From Cycas panzhihuaensis (taxonomy: Eukaryota; Cycadophyta): a stretch of DNA of 64,000 nucleotides. The notes under the pieces are model-generated. The model did no database searches and was not told the origin of the DNA. It saw only the letters and a program-made list of their open reading frames with translations. Each line of letters starts with the position of its first letter. Position 1 is the stretch's first letter. The stretch spans positions 242,675,741 to 242,739,740 of the forward strand of contig CM041465.1 in the NCBI GenBank assembly GCA_023213395.1. Direction: 5' to 3'. The position numbers and the translations under genes are program-made. Positions 30,500-44,409 of the stretch are shown piece by piece.

Positions 30500-33400
30500 A
30501 TCGGGACACGCCGGGTGTTCGCTCAATGCCGACGGTATATTCTCCCGCGGACCAAATACATCGCGCGACCTCATGTTAGCTACTCTTATGTCGCCAACGA
30601 ATCAAAATCAATCTCTCAGATACCTGGAGAGCTTTTAATACCAAACCCTCCTTTTACAAGAAAACAATTATCTCCCTCCCATCACTGCGGGAATGTCATC
30701 GGAATCCAATTACATGGCGTTTATGGCTGTCAACCAACAGACCCGCTCGCCGCCCCCTGCCAAACTGGCGCAAAAGAGGGAAGAAAACTGTGCGAAAGTA
30801 TCGTTAATTGACCCATATCATTATTCACTTTTTCTTTTGGATAAAGTTATCCTATTTTTCTAATGAAAAGGCGGTTTCTGGTGGCGGGGCATGAGAAAGC
30901 CCATAGGATAGCAAGTTCCTAGTATTTTCAAGGTCTTCTAGAACATTGCTCTATATTAGTGCAGATTTGAGCAGCGCGTGAGTGTCAATAGACAGTTTTA
31001 AAGTATCATTTTCTTTGTTGTGGTAGTGAGCATAAGTCTCGACTCAACGATACAAAGATTCCACTTGGAATTTTTTGCTTTAAATTTATTAATTATTATT
31101 GTTATGATTATTATAATATATACTATCTACTCTCCTTAATGGAGGGCGCGTCAGAGTCGGCTAAAGGTGCCTATTGGCACAACTAGCATTGCTCGTAGAT
31201 TTGTAGAGTGTTTTGTCTTCATATTATTTTAACTACAAAAGCATTAGTGGATTATGCATTCGTTATATTATTATATTATCTTGTTCGGTTTAATTCATTA
31301 TTATAAATTTACAAATGGCCATGGATGATTATACTTTGAAATTTCTTTGGACTTCACATAGTAACATTATATAAATGTAAGTTTAAAAAGTTCAAATCAT
31401 GGCTATGTTCATAGTTGTAAAGATGGTTGCAAATCTAATAAGCCATTCTTGACAAAAAATTGCACAAGCAAGAAAAGTGTGTAAGCCTAAAATTCAAAGG
31501 TGGTTAAGGTTGATGAAGTTGCAAATATAATGCTCTATATGGAGAGAGACTTTGAAGACAACAAAATCCCAATGAAATAGTTAAGCTCAATAGTAGACCA
31601 TTTGATCTACATCAAACATAGAAAATCACTTATGAAGAGTATCGCTCACAAGTAAGTACAAACTAGTTGTATTTTTATTTAGAACATAAGAGTTATATTA
31701 TCTATAAGAGATTCTACAATGCACTAAAAACTGGAAAGTAAGAGTTAGAAAGTTGTTAACTGCTATGTTTGCTATGCACATGGAAACCCTCCTATATGTA
31801 TGTAAATAGAAGAAAGTAAGTTCACCTAAGCATGAGAGTCCTAAATATTTGCATATGAATAAAGAAGAAAAAAATTGCATTTAATATCAAATAGTAAGTA
31901 TTGTTACCCCTACGATAGTGCAACTTTTTAAAATTAGCATCAACTAAAAAAGGGTCTCTAAATTATAGAAAAAATCTTTTGCAAAAAGAAATGGAGTTAA
32001 ATATTATACTATTATATCATTATGCTTTAATGTTACCTTGCATGATATTAAATATTTGGTCCTAGGGTTTTAGATGTGCATTAAGATTCATATCTGATCA
32101 TAGCTTTATGCAAATCAAATCTCTTATTAAGAAACCTACTAAGGAATAATTTTTATATGAAAGTATGCTCTGATTAGGGCCTGGAATTTCTTTTTTCAGT
32201 TAAGAAGTGATTTTAAAGCAATCCATACACCATTCTACGTTACCTCTTTGATCTCACACATAGATCCTTTTATAGCCTTCAACTACTAAGAATTTAGATT
32301 ATAGAAAATAAAAATAAAACAAGAAGGAACACTTGTATCCATCAATGTTATGCATAGCACCTATTACCAATATATAGTCATTATAAATTATTTGAAAAAG
32401 TACGATTAAATGACTTGATCTTTGCATGTAATTCTCTCAATTAAATCAATCAAGAAGAATATAAATAACAAAAAATGGTGTAAACTATTGAATTTAAGAT
32501 GAATTGTAAACATAACCATTGTGTCCAAAAGTTATACATATACAAAGAAAAAGAAAAGAAAGAAAATTAAAACTTGCTCAAAATACCTAGTGAAATTATT
32601 ATACATTACGTTAAATTATGCTACCCAAAGTTGATGATCATCAAAACTTTTATAATTATATCTTAACTGAAATCTTGAAAAAGATGAAAGCTAATATTAT
32701 ATTATTATTTAGATTATTTTTGTTGTATGATATATTTTTACTTTAAAATTTTTTGGAAGATTATAAATAAAAATCATATACAAATGCTTATTTTTAATTT
32801 ATTAAAAAAAATAAAAAATAAAAAACCACATTATAAACTACATTTTATAACCTATAGACCATCTTATCATAAATTATTAATTAAGTTGCATGTAAAATTT
32901 TTAGACTATTTAGTTGAATCCAATTGTCTTATCCAATTCAAATCTAAAGGTCAAACAACTAAAAACTAGTTAAATAAGCAGTTAATTGACTTTTGATATA
33001 TCATTTAGTACTTTAACATGAAAGTATTACATGTCATGTAATAAGAATATTGGCCCCGATGCCTACAATTATTAACTTATTTGACAGATATCACAAAAAT
33101 CGTGTATCATGATGTGTTGCATGGTTTGACATATTATCCAAGTATGAACATTAAGAATTTATTTTTGTGTAATAAGATATGTGATATAAATATTCATCAT
33201 TATATTTTTTATCAATAATGCCATAGAACTGCAATAGTGTATGCACCTCATCAATCTCAATGGTGATCAAAATAGATAATAATATAGTAATAATGACTTG
33301 TACACTCACTTATATTGTCTACCATATGGAACATATGCACTTAGAAAATCTATAAAGCATGTAATCTGGTACTAATTGAATCTTGCATTCTAAGTTTCTT

Positions 33401-33585
33401 ATATGTACTAAACAGTAGTTACACTCAACAAATGAATTATAAAATAAATTAAATGTAAGAATAGGAATGCCCATTATTAGTAGAATGAAAAGAAAAAGAA
33501 AGAGGTCTAAACAAGTGGTGTAAAAGTTTCAAATGTTTAGGCCTTTAATTTTATATGCTTAAAATAAGATGGAATTTTGTCCATT
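30500..33585. other. Spacer upstream of SAUR, AT-rich from 30830
   Basis: 30500-30820 keeps balanced composition and may hold further SAUR promoter sequence. Beyond about 30830 the DNA is strongly AT-rich with only short chance frames. I see no gene, RNA gene or recognisable transposon here. Confidence 0.4.
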
Positions 33586-33880
33586 GAGCTATGGTCTAAT
33601 GATTAAGATGGGAAGTCACCATGCAAATGGCTTAGGTTCAAACCTAGATGGGCGTAGAGTCCTATGTGTGTATGTAAAGGAGGTGTTTGACTTCGTAGAG
33701 TTTAAACCCTCTCCGTAAACAAAAGATATCCAACCAAGTGCTAAAGTCCCTTGGTATAAGTAAAGAATGGTACCAAAGCATTTGTCTTCCTGGAGTTCGG
33801 ATCATCTTTATAAACAAAAGCTATCCAACTGAGTTCTAAAGTTCCTCAATATAAACAAAAAATAAAAAAGAAAAAATATG
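33586..33880 (+). mobile_element. tRNA-derived SINE
   Basis: The head resembles a tRNA with internal RNA polymerase III promoter: A-box-like TGGTCTAATGATTAAGA (33592-33608) and B box GGTTCAAACC (33635-33644), 27 bases apart. The body ends in an A-rich tail (33855-33880). The body holds a roughly 85-bp imperfect tandem duplication: GTAGAGTTTAAACC..AAACAAAAGATATCCAAC and GGAGTTCGGATC..AAACAAAAGCTATCCAAC. No clear target duplication was found. Confidence 0.6.
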
Positions 33881-34228
33881 GGATTCTTTGACTTGAAAAA
33901 GAGTAATACATGATATTTTCTAAATAAGAGTCATAAAAATTATTTTTAAAATGAAATAATATTAAAAAAATTTATATCATATACATTCAAGGATTTCAAG
34001 CAAACTATCTTTAATTCATTTATCATTTTCAACTTCTTAACGTAATTGTTAAAAGTCTCTGCATTAGGGAATTATATATTAGAAATTTCTTTATGTTATT
34101 ATTATTAATTATATTCTAACGATGTACTCAATATCCTCTTAAACCAAATTAGTTTTTAAACATTTTACTTTATGTCATTTGATTGTGTTGATCATTTTAT
34201 TTTCCCATTAATTTATGGTTTAAAATGT

Positions 34229-34795
34229 TCATGATGAGGCTTTGAGAGTCTTTTAGCTTATTTATTTTTAGTAGATATTGGACACTACATGCCTTCTTTG
34301 TGATGATGATGTGAAGTGTTCTTCAAATTTCATGTGTAATCATTTTGATAAGGCATCATATGCATCCTTGACTTTGCCAAGGTTGCATATTTGTCATGTT
34401 TTAACCTTCTCTAGTACTTTTGGTCTAAACCATCTTCCATTTTCTTTTTCAAGGGTAGGTTGCTTATTTTTAAATTATATTAATACTTAGTTTCTACCTA
34501 TAGAAAATTGTTTGTAATGAGGCTCCCAAAGTCTATTAGCTTAGTTTTAGTAGAGGTTTGGTACTATCTTCCTTCTTTTTTATGATGTTGTCAAGTGTTC
34601 TGCTTTCTTCATATGGAAGGAACTCTATTAAGATGTGACACTCATCCTTCACTCTACCAAGGATGCATAATAATGATATTCTTTACTCCTTGGGTAGTTT
34701 TGGTCTAGGCTATCTTTTATTAGCCTTTTCAAGGGCAAATTACTTATTTTCTAATTGTGTTAGTGTTGTATATCTACCTCTTGAAATTTGATAGG
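34229..34795 (+). repeat. Diverged tandem duplication, about 285 bp unit
   Basis: 34229-34513 and 34514-34795 align from ATGAGGCT..AGTCT..TTAGCTTA to TAGTTTTGGTCTA..CCTTTTCAAGGG..TTGCTTATTTT. They share long but imperfect matches, so the duplication is old. Neither unit has a credible coding frame. Confidence 0.7.
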
Positions 34796-37700
34796 ATAAC
34801 TAGTTTTGTAATTGAAGATTGTTATCAATTATTTCCATGTTATATGGCATGTTTCTCTTTTGTTTTCTCGTGTTTAATAGTTATTTGTTTTCTTGCTAAA
34901 TTTTCCTTTAATGTCTTTTATTAAAGTTATTCACTCTATAGGACATTGGTTTATGCCTATACCCTATTCTTATAACCATTTTTCATTGTCTTTTCTTATC
35001 CTCATTTTAGTCTTTAGTGTCATTTAATTCTTGTGTAGTCATGCAATGGGATTCTACTATCCTCCATATTTCTTTCTTTTATTTTATAGGCCATATGTTG
35101 ATTGTTCAGGTTAGCTTCAATAGGCATTGGACCAATTGATATCCTTTCCTTCACTCTAGTTAATTTGTTAAGGATAGGCCATTTTAGGGTTTAAGTTGAT
35201 TTTCTTTCAAGTCTCTAGCAAAATTCTCTCTCCATATTTCACATCCTTATAGGATTATGGACACAATTAGAATGTCAAATATATAAGATATATATACATA
35301 TATTTGAAGATTCTATCAATGATTGCTTTTCATCCTCAAATTTTAACCCTAGGCTAACATGGCCATTGGCTAGAGAAATAAAAATCACCAATGTTTCTAC
35401 CACTATTTAACTATAGCTAACTTGAAACAACAATGTAGAATATGACAACTAAAAAAATAATTTTTGGACCAATAATTACATTTTGTTATTTGCTGCAATA
35501 CCTCAAAATGTAAACAAATAATTTATCATAGTCAAAATCAAAGGACTCATCTCAATACAAAGTTGAAGAATTTTTAGATAAGCATGCCTTTCTAATCACT
35601 AAATAAATGCACCATGGCATCTTGTTGTACTTGTCATAGGCTCTAATCCAGTTTGTTGGCTATAGGCTCCAACCTAGCTTGGCGCTGCTGTAGTGGTACA
35701 GTGCTACGTACCTAGTGAAAGTCCCCTTCTTTTCTTTGTCTGATTTGTTGGTCCTTACCACCCCCCCCCAATATTATTTCATCACTGAATGAATAAAAAG
35801 GCGGACAAATGCACCGCGCACACAAATTCCTTACCGTCCACGCCCATCTTCGGAACATGGGAATCTCACAAAAAACTACGACCACTGAACGGATCACAAC
35901 CGTCCCTGTGTTGTTTCTTCATTGGAGACTTAACAGCTATTACGATAATAATTAAAAAATGACCGAATAATTGGTTAACCGTTGGAGTCAATCAGGGGTA
36001 CGCGGGCGCAGGGGTTAGGTTTAATAAGAACATAATAACGATAATAATCAAAGGACGCAACTGATTGTACTACCAGTCAGCTGCCTCTGCAACCTTCGTA
36101 TTAACTCTGCATGCCGTCCCCACCAAGCAAAGGGGCGGTTCAAATATAACACTTCTATCCCCATACTTTTCCATTGGGCAGCTTTCTTCCTGTCGCGTTT
36201 GCCGAAAGTCTGTAAATTTCACATGAATTGCACGACTCCCTTTGATTGAAAAGACCTCTTCTGCAAATTTGTCTGTCAAGCAACTATATCCACGATATTC
36301 CACGCACGGTGGGGCTTGCTCGTTAGAAGCTGTAGACTGTTTTAAGAGGCTTTTGATGTTCTCGGACAAAATAGCTCTAACTATATATATTCAACACGCC
36401 CCACGCCAAGTTGAAAACAAATCCTGAGCAAGTTGGGCCGAGTCTGTCTGTCAATATCCAGTGACAGGTCATTATCGGCGGTACGATGCAGAGGCAGAGT
36501 CCCCCATAAAAATTTAAAATGGTCATAGAGCTAAAAGACATGTACCAGCTTCGCGTAACTGAGTTGGTTTCGTTCGTTCGGTATGATATAATAGAAGGAA
36601 TTATGAGTTGCCGGTTACATGGAAAACAAATTATAAATTTGGCCCTGCGAATTGTAAGGACGGGGCGACGGACTGATTCGTGAACAGAGAGAAAGTGCCA
36701 AAGCTTTCACGTGATGATGTTTTTGTGCTTTCTGGATTTTAGTTGATCGGCAACAGAACCGTGAATCGACGGTGCCCAGAAGCTTTCTGAGATTTGTCAT
36801 GATCGTACTGTTCTCGGAAGACTCCAATTAAAAGCAGTCCATTCAGTAGTTACGTTTCTTCTTACAATTAATAATGCAGGGCCTCCCTGAGAAGAGACAG
36901 AAAGGAGAGATATTTCTCATAAATATCTTGGGTATACCGTCTGATCCGTGGGTATCTCGATGTGGGAGCCATTTGGAATTGCCGAATGAGACTCTGGTTT
37001 TTTCTGGTGCTTGTCTCCCTCTTTTCGTTGTATTATTTGATGTCAAATTACAATGTTGAGAGTATAAACACGCGTGGCATTGTGACTCGTTAAACATAAA
37101 AATCACTTAGGCCGGTGGTGAAGGTGAGCTGGGGGTTTAAGGATTTGAAGTACTTAGCCATGATACTAACGACAAGTTCAAATTTCTTTTCCTTTTTATT
37201 TGAGAAGGCAAAAGCACGGCCCGCCACTTCACCATTGACATGGGAGGAGTTGAGATATTTTTTAGATATTTTCTTCTCCTGTGCCATTGATGTTGTCTAT
37301 GACAAGGAAAACACAAAAAGGTTGTTAAATGTTCATTTATTTTACAAATAATAAACTTATTACATCATCTTAAATCATCTTTTTATCAATATTTTTAATT
37401 ATTATAAAGTTTCAAAATTAAATTATAATAGATGTCAAGATTAAGTCAATGTTGCATTTTCGTAATAAAATAAGTTAAATTGACAATAAAAGACTATCAC
37501 TTATATTATTTTCACTATAAATTAATGATAATTTTGAGCATTTTCATATTTTCTCCTTCAAAATAATACATATTTAAAAGTTATAAAAGTAAAACAATTT
37601 ATCAAGTAATGGTTGAAACAACATACTATATATATAATGCCCTATATATATATATATTGGATCAAGAGTCTAGAGGAAATGTGAGAGAACTAAGTTGATG

Positions 37701-37919
37701 GGATGGGGAGGGTATGATTGTAAAAAGTGTATGCATTAATATAGATCCATCATATATCAGTGTTTCTATCTTTTTGCATTTAGAGATGTTAGTGACAATC
37801 ATATTACCTTTACTACAAGATAGCCGATGTTAAGCTATGAGTAGGGATTTTATTCTTTTAACCTAAGAAAAAAGACTGACCCTAGAGAAAAGGAATAAAT
37901 GTTGGTTGCACAAAGAACA
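34796..37919. other. Spacer with a balanced-GC patch and unrecognised frames
   Basis: 35700-37290 has balanced base composition like the SAUR locus, so it may be an old genic patch. Three minus-strand frames stand out. One is at 36070-36369 (99 residues, no ATG at its start). One is at 36615-36827 (ATG within, MTNLRKLLGT). The third is at 37090-37287 (ATG, MAQEKKISKKYLN.., Lys-rich, 65 residues). None matches a family I know, and none is linked to another by clear splice sites. 35761-35769 is a run of nine C. 37625-37660 is (TA)n-rich. Confidence 0.3.
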
Positions 37920-40150
37920 TTATTCTTATAAATGATGAAAGCTACATATATTTTGTGTGTCTTCTTAGCGTGACACATCATAGACTCATCAAATCTTACA
38001 TCCAGACTAATCACAAGTTTTTTCCCCTACAGATCCCAGAGTTTGTAAGTTTTGTTCTGATCTGCATATCCTATAAAAATATACATTTGGTTCTTACAAT
38101 CTAACTTTTTATGATTTTTATTTAGGATGTGTGCATATGTAATGCACCCCAAAGGTTTTTAAATGGTCAATGGTAGATTTATAATTGGTCCATTTTTTTT
38201 GAGGAGTCATGTTATGAATTACTTTTTTTAATACCTTGTTTATGATATAAATTGCAGTCCCAATAGCTTCTACCCAAAATAAAGGTGACAAGATCTTTGC
38301 ATATACCATACATCTTACCATTTCCCTCATGGTACAAAATTTTCTTTTAGTGACTCATATTGTTATAGGGTATATAGGACGATTAGTTTTTATTTAATAT
38401 AATGATCTAAGTTGAATTAATTAAAAGCATAATTATCATACTGCTTGCTATTATCACTTCTTAAAATCTTGGTTTTCTTATCACATTTATTTTTAATGCA
38501 TACCTTCTATTCTTAGAAGTAGTTGAATGCTTCTTACTCTTCAAGAAATATACTTAGACCTTCTTAGTATACTCATCTACAAACACCAAAGTATAATAAG
38601 CTCTAGATATGGAAAGGTTTAAGAGTGAATCCATTAAATCAATATATATGAGCTCTAGCTTCTCCTTGGCTCTCTAAGTACAATCCCAAGTAAAAGGATA
38701 ATGTCCATGCTTCCCATACATGCATCTTTCACATACACCTTTCGAACAAGAAATATGGAGCATTCCCTCTATTATTTGTAAATGATTCATAAGTATAATA
38801 CTTTTATAATTAAGGTGGCTAAGTCATTCATGCCATAATCTACTCATATCATCTATGTCACTAACAAAAGTATTAGTTCATTTCTAAGCTTGAAACTTCT
38901 CAAACACCTAAATTTATCCTTTAATTTTTTGGTACTGATGATATAGAAATTGCGCTTTAAATCTTTAATTAAACATTTGTCTTTATAAAGCTCAACCTTC
39001 ATACCTTATTTGCATAGCTCCTAGGTTAATAAAAGATTCATTTTCATCTTACGCACACAATAAACACCCTTAAATTTACCTTCTGCAAGCGAAATTATGC
39101 CAACACCCTTAATAGGCCCCACACTTAGATCTCTAAGAATGATTTCTACTTCATTAGGACCAATATTCCAAGCATCAAAGTTTTGCTTTTGAAAAGATGT
39201 GTTTTTGCATTCTTGAGTCTAAAATCTAATAGTCCCTCTGATTTGATTTAGCTAGCAAGGATGGCACTTACATATAATAACTTGCAATACCCTTTCTTTT
39301 ATCATTATGATTTGCTTTACATTTGTCCCATTTTTTGAACTAATAGTTCTTTTTCTTATGGCCAACCTTATTGTAGTAATTCTATTTTTTCACAAACTTT
39401 TTCTTCTCGTAAGATGGTTCTCCTAATTTTTATATAGACTTCTCTTCCTAAACACCATCCCTCCTCTATGTCTTCACAACTAAATCTTGATTGGAATTGG
39501 AATCACTGAGAAAACCATGATACTTTAATTTGGCATCCTTAATCAGAATAAGACCCTTCAACTTCTTAAATGATTTTTCTCCATTATATTATCGCTTATA
39601 TATATGGTTTGAAAGGTTCCAAATATTACTGAAAGTTTTGACATAATTCATGTAAATAATAATGCATCATCAATTGATCTAGATTTTATCTCCTCTAGTT
39701 TATTCCCTAAATACATTATTTTATTCAAGTAGGCACTTATGTTGCTTTCATCTTCCATTATAGCATTAAAAAGCTTTATCATTAAAGTAACATGATGATT
39801 TATCTTTTTTTGCTAAAATATTTTACACAATTTTATTTGAATTTCATTTGGTTTACCTAGGTTCTAAGTTATGAACTAAGGCCCTCTACTATAGTGTCAA
39901 AGATAGTTTCAATAGTCTTATAGCCATAAACTACTTCTCTTCTAGATTAGTTCTCTGTTTTTGATCTAATGGAATGGAAAGCAACTCATCTTTAGTAATC
40001 TCCCATAGTTGATTTACCATTATTACCAACTTTGTGTTCACCCTTTACTCACTAAAGTTATTTCCATTAAAGATAACTTGAGGCATCATCCTTTTCTTCA
40101 GAAAAAATGAGCTTACAAATGAGTTATTTATACCAAACTACTTAATGTTT
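37920..40150 (-). pseudogene. Decayed Ty1/copia element, gag to integrase
   Basis: On the minus strand, gag text (VNQLWEITKDELLSIPLDQK near 40020) is followed by a nucleocapsid knuckle (YYNKVGHKKKNY near 39330) whose first two Cys have become Tyr. The pre-integrase and integrase core follow (CMYGKHGHYPF near 38720; FVDEYTKKV near 38560) and then the integrase C-terminal part (EMVRCMVYAKILSPLFWVEAIGTAIYIINKVLKK, 38330-38118, and YADQNKTYKLWDPVGKKLV near 38050). The order is gag then integrase, as in copia. Many stops are present. RT and RNase H, which should follow below 37920, are missing. No LTR was identified. Confidence 0.8.
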
Positions 40151-41716
40151 AGTTAATTGGATAACACCCTACACAATGCTCAATCTTCATTCACTAGTAA
40201 TTTTCCAACAAATGTACTATTTTAATGGTTTTAAAAATGGATTTTGAATACCACCAAACTTGTATAGGATTAGGGCTTAATGTTTTTACACCTTACATAA
40301 TGGGCCATTAAAGATACACCAACTAGACTCCAAAATCACTTCAAATGACATGAACTAACATTTCAATAGTAGGATGGACTTAAAAAACAGTTAGTATGAT
40401 TTTTTTACAAAGAAATCTCTTTAAATTTTTACTTAAAATGGCAAATCTTGAGTTGAAATCTCAATGTGATCAATGCAACGGTCTTTCCTTCAAAATTTAT
40501 TCCAAATTCAAAAAAGAATTTTAAAGGAATATATCGAAAATGGGTGGTTGATTTTTTTCACCTGCATGCATATTAATATCTCCATATGACTTTAAAATAT
40601 GATAAAAAAATATCAATTAAATTATTTTATTGATGTATTAAGGTTTACTAACCTTAAACTATAGGTGGTAACTCCAGAGATAAAATAGTAACTTTAAATA
40701 ATTGGTGACTATACAAATTTGTAAGTGCAACCCCTATGAGCACTTGCAACTAACTATTAGCTTTAAAAAGTCATCTAGATATAAATTGACTAAGGCAAAA
40801 TGATATTACAACCAAACATAGATCAAGCAATATCATCCATGACTGAATCAAATTAACAGGATTAAATATAAGTTACGTGGCTCTCAATGATTATCTATAA
40901 ACATTTTCTACCTTGTTATTTAGCACCAATTTAAGTTTTAGTACATCTTCCACTAGTAGATTGCATCATTGCATCACTTTCCACAAGCAGATAACATAAA
41001 AAAATAGAGCCAACCTTGCTTGCATAAGGTACTAATACTTTTTTAGTATTTAAGGACATGATTTGATGCCCAACAATGCCAAACAACCTTCAAATAAAGT
41101 CCAATACGTGAGAAGGTCATACTCATAGCAAGTAATTCATTGGAAGAGACGTAACTATGGTGTGAAGTATTTTTCCATATTGGAGGGCTTATGGTCTATC
41201 ACATTATCCTTCACTAAATTAGTTATCCCTGTTGCCATGAGGAGTGTGCATGCACTTATTATTAGTAGTTCGTGGGTTTGTGTATATGCACCAAGATTGG
41301 GAGTTTTTCATTGAAGCATCACTATTCGAGGAAGAGTAAGAATTCATAACACTTGTTGCCATCTCGTAGAAATATAAGTATAAAGACTATAGATGTTTGC
41401 ATAGCTATGAGGACTAGTCATTGAAAGAAGCTGTAGTCTATGAGAAAATCTAGCCAGTTGTTGATGAATGAACCTGTGATGAAATAGAAATTGCCCATAA
41501 CTGTGGATAGTCAAGAATCTTTAGGAGAAGTTGGATCAGTGCTTACAAAGACGATAAGCAAGAGAGACTAGCATTTGTGCTAGAAATAAAAGGCCTCTCA
41601 TCAGCCACTATAATTCCAGTGGCCCTTTGAACACCTTGTTCAGGAAGAAACTTGCGAATTATAGAGACATTTGAATTATTTATGTTATTTAAAACATAAT
41701 CCTTGGAGTCACTTGT
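40151..41716. other. AT-rich spacer
   Basis: No gene is seen. The frame 41543-41737 (minus) belongs to the end of the repeat described next. Confidence 0.35.
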
Positions 41717-42712
41717 GTGGCTATTTGTATTTGCCAAGGTCTCAAGTATACCTTCTATACTAGCAAGCCTAGCATGAATAGCAACTAACTGGTTAGATCT
41801 TTGAAGTCAAGTAAGAGCAAGATGACCTTAGATATCTTCCCCTTCTCTTGCAAGGGCACTACTCCATATTCTCTCTTCAATATCATTAATAATAAAATAT
41901 GGATTAGTTGTGGCAATTCTTGATTTTACTAATGGAGAGAAGAATAGACTCCATCTCTCTTCAATGACCTATTTGTAATGAGGATTAGTCTAGGCATGAA
42001 AGCTTGTTCCCTTAGTACACAAAGCATTGTCATTTTATTCTTGCAGCCAAGAGGGACTAACGGAAGTAAGAGACACCATGAGTTTGGCATAAAAATTCTA
42101 GATCCTATAAGGCATCAAATGCCAATAGATTAGTTAAAGCTATTGGTGAATAAGGGGATTTTAAGCTCTATTCTCACTGTGTTTAATGGGAGGAATATTA
42201 ATCAGAACTCCTAAAAGGTTTCTATATCCTTAGGGTTATATAGCTCTCGTGTTCTTCTGAGGCTTGTGGTAGTTTGCATGGTTATGGTGCTTTGCATAAG
42301 GTATACAAATTAAGATGGATGGGGATAGAAAGCCATGCTTTATGCGACCAATATCATGGAATTCTATAACAACCCAATAATGTTCACAATATACAAGCTA
42401 TATGTTTACTTTAGTGAAGGAGAAAAATTTAGATTTGAAAACGGGATAGATTCTTATAGTGGAGTAAAAAAGAAATGGTCAATTTTTGGCAGGAGAAGCT
42501 ATTATCTACTATTTTATGAGGTGATTTAGTGAGTAGTTAAGCGTAAATATTAAGATTTTTATGTAGTTCATATAAGCAACAAAAAAATGCTCAATGCCTA
42601 AGTCTTTTGTTGAATTTCGGTGAAGATGCAGTGGGCAACAAAGTTGACCTTATTTTCTGAGCATTGGAGGGATATGATAGGTTAACATTGCATGCCTACA
42701 CGTTGGCATCAT
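41717..42712 (+). repeat. Inverted repeat, left arm (about 1 kb)
   Basis: It aligns with the reverse complement of 45592-46575 along its whole length. Examples are the frame 42335-42529 (FYEVI at its end) against 45954-45760 on the minus strand, and the stretch CTTCTATACTAGCAAGCCTA near 41754 against the minus strand near 46530. The arms differ substantially. On the minus strand the outer part reads as a decayed protein (ARLASIEGILETLANTNS) that I cannot place. Confidence 0.75.
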
Positions 42713-43384
42713 GGAGGATCGTTGCTATATGAAATGAGATGATAGGAAAATTAAAGCAAGATGTTATTAAAACACTACTATTATTATGATGTTGTTATCC
42801 TAAAAATTGGGTTCTTAGTGTGCATCCGTTTTGGCTAGGAATTTAGATTAAAAAAAATAGAAGACTTTAGATTTAACATTTTGGGCTAAATTGTTGAACT
42901 AAAATCTAGACAAATTTGGCACTGTTACGTTTTGATCTCGACTTGTTGATTTTAGATCATAATGGTGAAGCAACCTTAGCTTGGAATTTGGGTAAAAACA
43001 AGGGCAATGAAGGAAATAATTTAAGGGATCGACATTTTAGACTGATATTAGCCTAAGATTTTGATGAACTCAAAGGCATTTTTGGCACTTTCTACTCCTC
43101 CTCCTCAATATGTAATTAATGTATTTAATACCAGATAAGGTTTCCTACCACAAGGGTTTGTTTTGGATTATGTCATAGATGGAGATTCGGATTTAAAAAA
43201 TACAAAGATAGAAGGATTTGGATAGAAAAGGAAGCTTCAAGAACCATAAGAAACTCGAAGAGGATACATATTCAAACTTAGGGACCTTTACTTTTGTTAT
43301 CGATGGTAGAAAGAACTATCATCTAAACTTATTGTAGATATATATATCAAAAAATCATAAAAATTATAAGTTTAAAGGCATCGG
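42713..43384. other. Spacer inside the inverted-repeat block
   Basis: AT-rich; no gene or recognisable element is seen. Confidence 0.3.
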
Positions 43385-43630
43385 TTTTACAAATACTCTG
43401 AGGCATTGGAACGATACTTTAAAGATGGATGTGTTGGTATATAATTTGAGGTCTCTTTCTTTTGATTTGACATATTTATTTTAGTTTAAAGTAGGTGCAT
43501 TCATATATCATGGAGTTGAGTGATATTATTACTTTTATCCAAAAAGGAATGAATTTTGGATAATTGACTGTAACATAGCCTTGCGCCAAATATATTGAAA
43601 CTAATTTTCAAATTTAGAAAATCAAAATGG
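43385..43630 (+). repeat. Direct repeat, copy 1
   Basis: It matches 46560-46800 in the same orientation (ATACTTTAAAGAT..GGTATATAATTTGAGG..CATGGAGTTGAGTGATATTA). Confidence 0.75.
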
Positions 43631-43962
43631 AATGTATATTTATGTTTAAAAGGCTATGGGAAATTATCGATGATCTTAAATCAATTTATGAAGAAGGGGG
43701 GGAAAATTTCAAGAAGAAGAATAGAATAGTCATTGATATGATGCTTACAACTTTTGACAAGAAAAACCTTCATCCTTCTTATTAATTTCTTATTCATACA
43801 CTTCAAAATATTGGCTCAGCTAAAGAGGCCTAGAATTTGTTGAAGGAAGTGTATGAAGAGAGCCTTGAAGAAGTGTAGAAGACTATCAGAAAGAAAAAAC
43901 TAGAAAATGAAGCTTAAAAGGAAATAAAAAGGGGGAATACAAATAATCATGTTGATTCTGGT

Positions 43963-44409
43963 ATGGATAAAGTTATCATAGACTCATCTGATGTTCTTAA
44001 GAAAGATGAAAAGATAGGTGAACCTATTTCTAAGAATATGTCCTCTATTATTAAGGAAATAAGTAAACATAATGATTATAAACCCTTGTTACACATTCCT
44101 AAAAATAAAGTGAGTGTAAAATTAATAGATGAGTCTGATGATCACCATTTAAAATCTGAAGAAGAAGATAAAAATAAAGATTTAAAGAGCCTCAACATGT
44201 TCACAGGAAAAATTGCATTGGAAATTATTGAAAGAATGAAAGTTAAAAAACCTAAAAATGATTTTAGACATTATCTTTTACAGATAGTACATCATGGAGA
44301 TACAACTACCTTGATGGAAAGGTTGGGTAATATCACCTTAATTTGTGTTAACAAATTTGTTACCAAGTTCCAAATGTCATTAGGTTATAAAACAACATGT
44401 ATATCATAA
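43963..44409 (+). CDS. Unrecognised ORF, 148 residues
   Basis: It begins with ATG and is rich in Lys, Asp, Glu and Ile. It has a charged middle (DESDDHHLKSEEEDKNKDLK) followed by FTGKIALEIIERMKVKKPKND. Related-looking but interrupted text precedes it (from 43630: FKRLWEIIDDLKSIYEEGGE) and follows it (44600-44816: ISREVLIIFGTSIDFINDEE). It may therefore be the surviving middle of a larger decayed protein. It lies upstream of a purine tract (AAGGGGAGG, 45238-45246) and an LTR-like repeat, so it could be the gag-like or passenger frame of a non-autonomous LTR element. I recognise no family and saw no zinc knuckle, RT or integrase motif. Confidence 0.35.
   Translation: MDKVIIDSSDVLKKDEKIGEPISKNMSSIIKEISKHNDYKPLLHIPKNKVSVKLIDESDDHHLKSEEEDKNKDLKSLNMFTGKIALEIIERMKVKKPKNDFRHYLLQIVHHGDTTTLMERLGNITLICVNKFVTKFQMSLGYKTTCIS

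Noticed and set aside
35660-35710. tRNA-like stretch (GCGCTGCTGTAGTGGTACAG)
   Set aside because: No cloverleaf or B box could be assembled around it.
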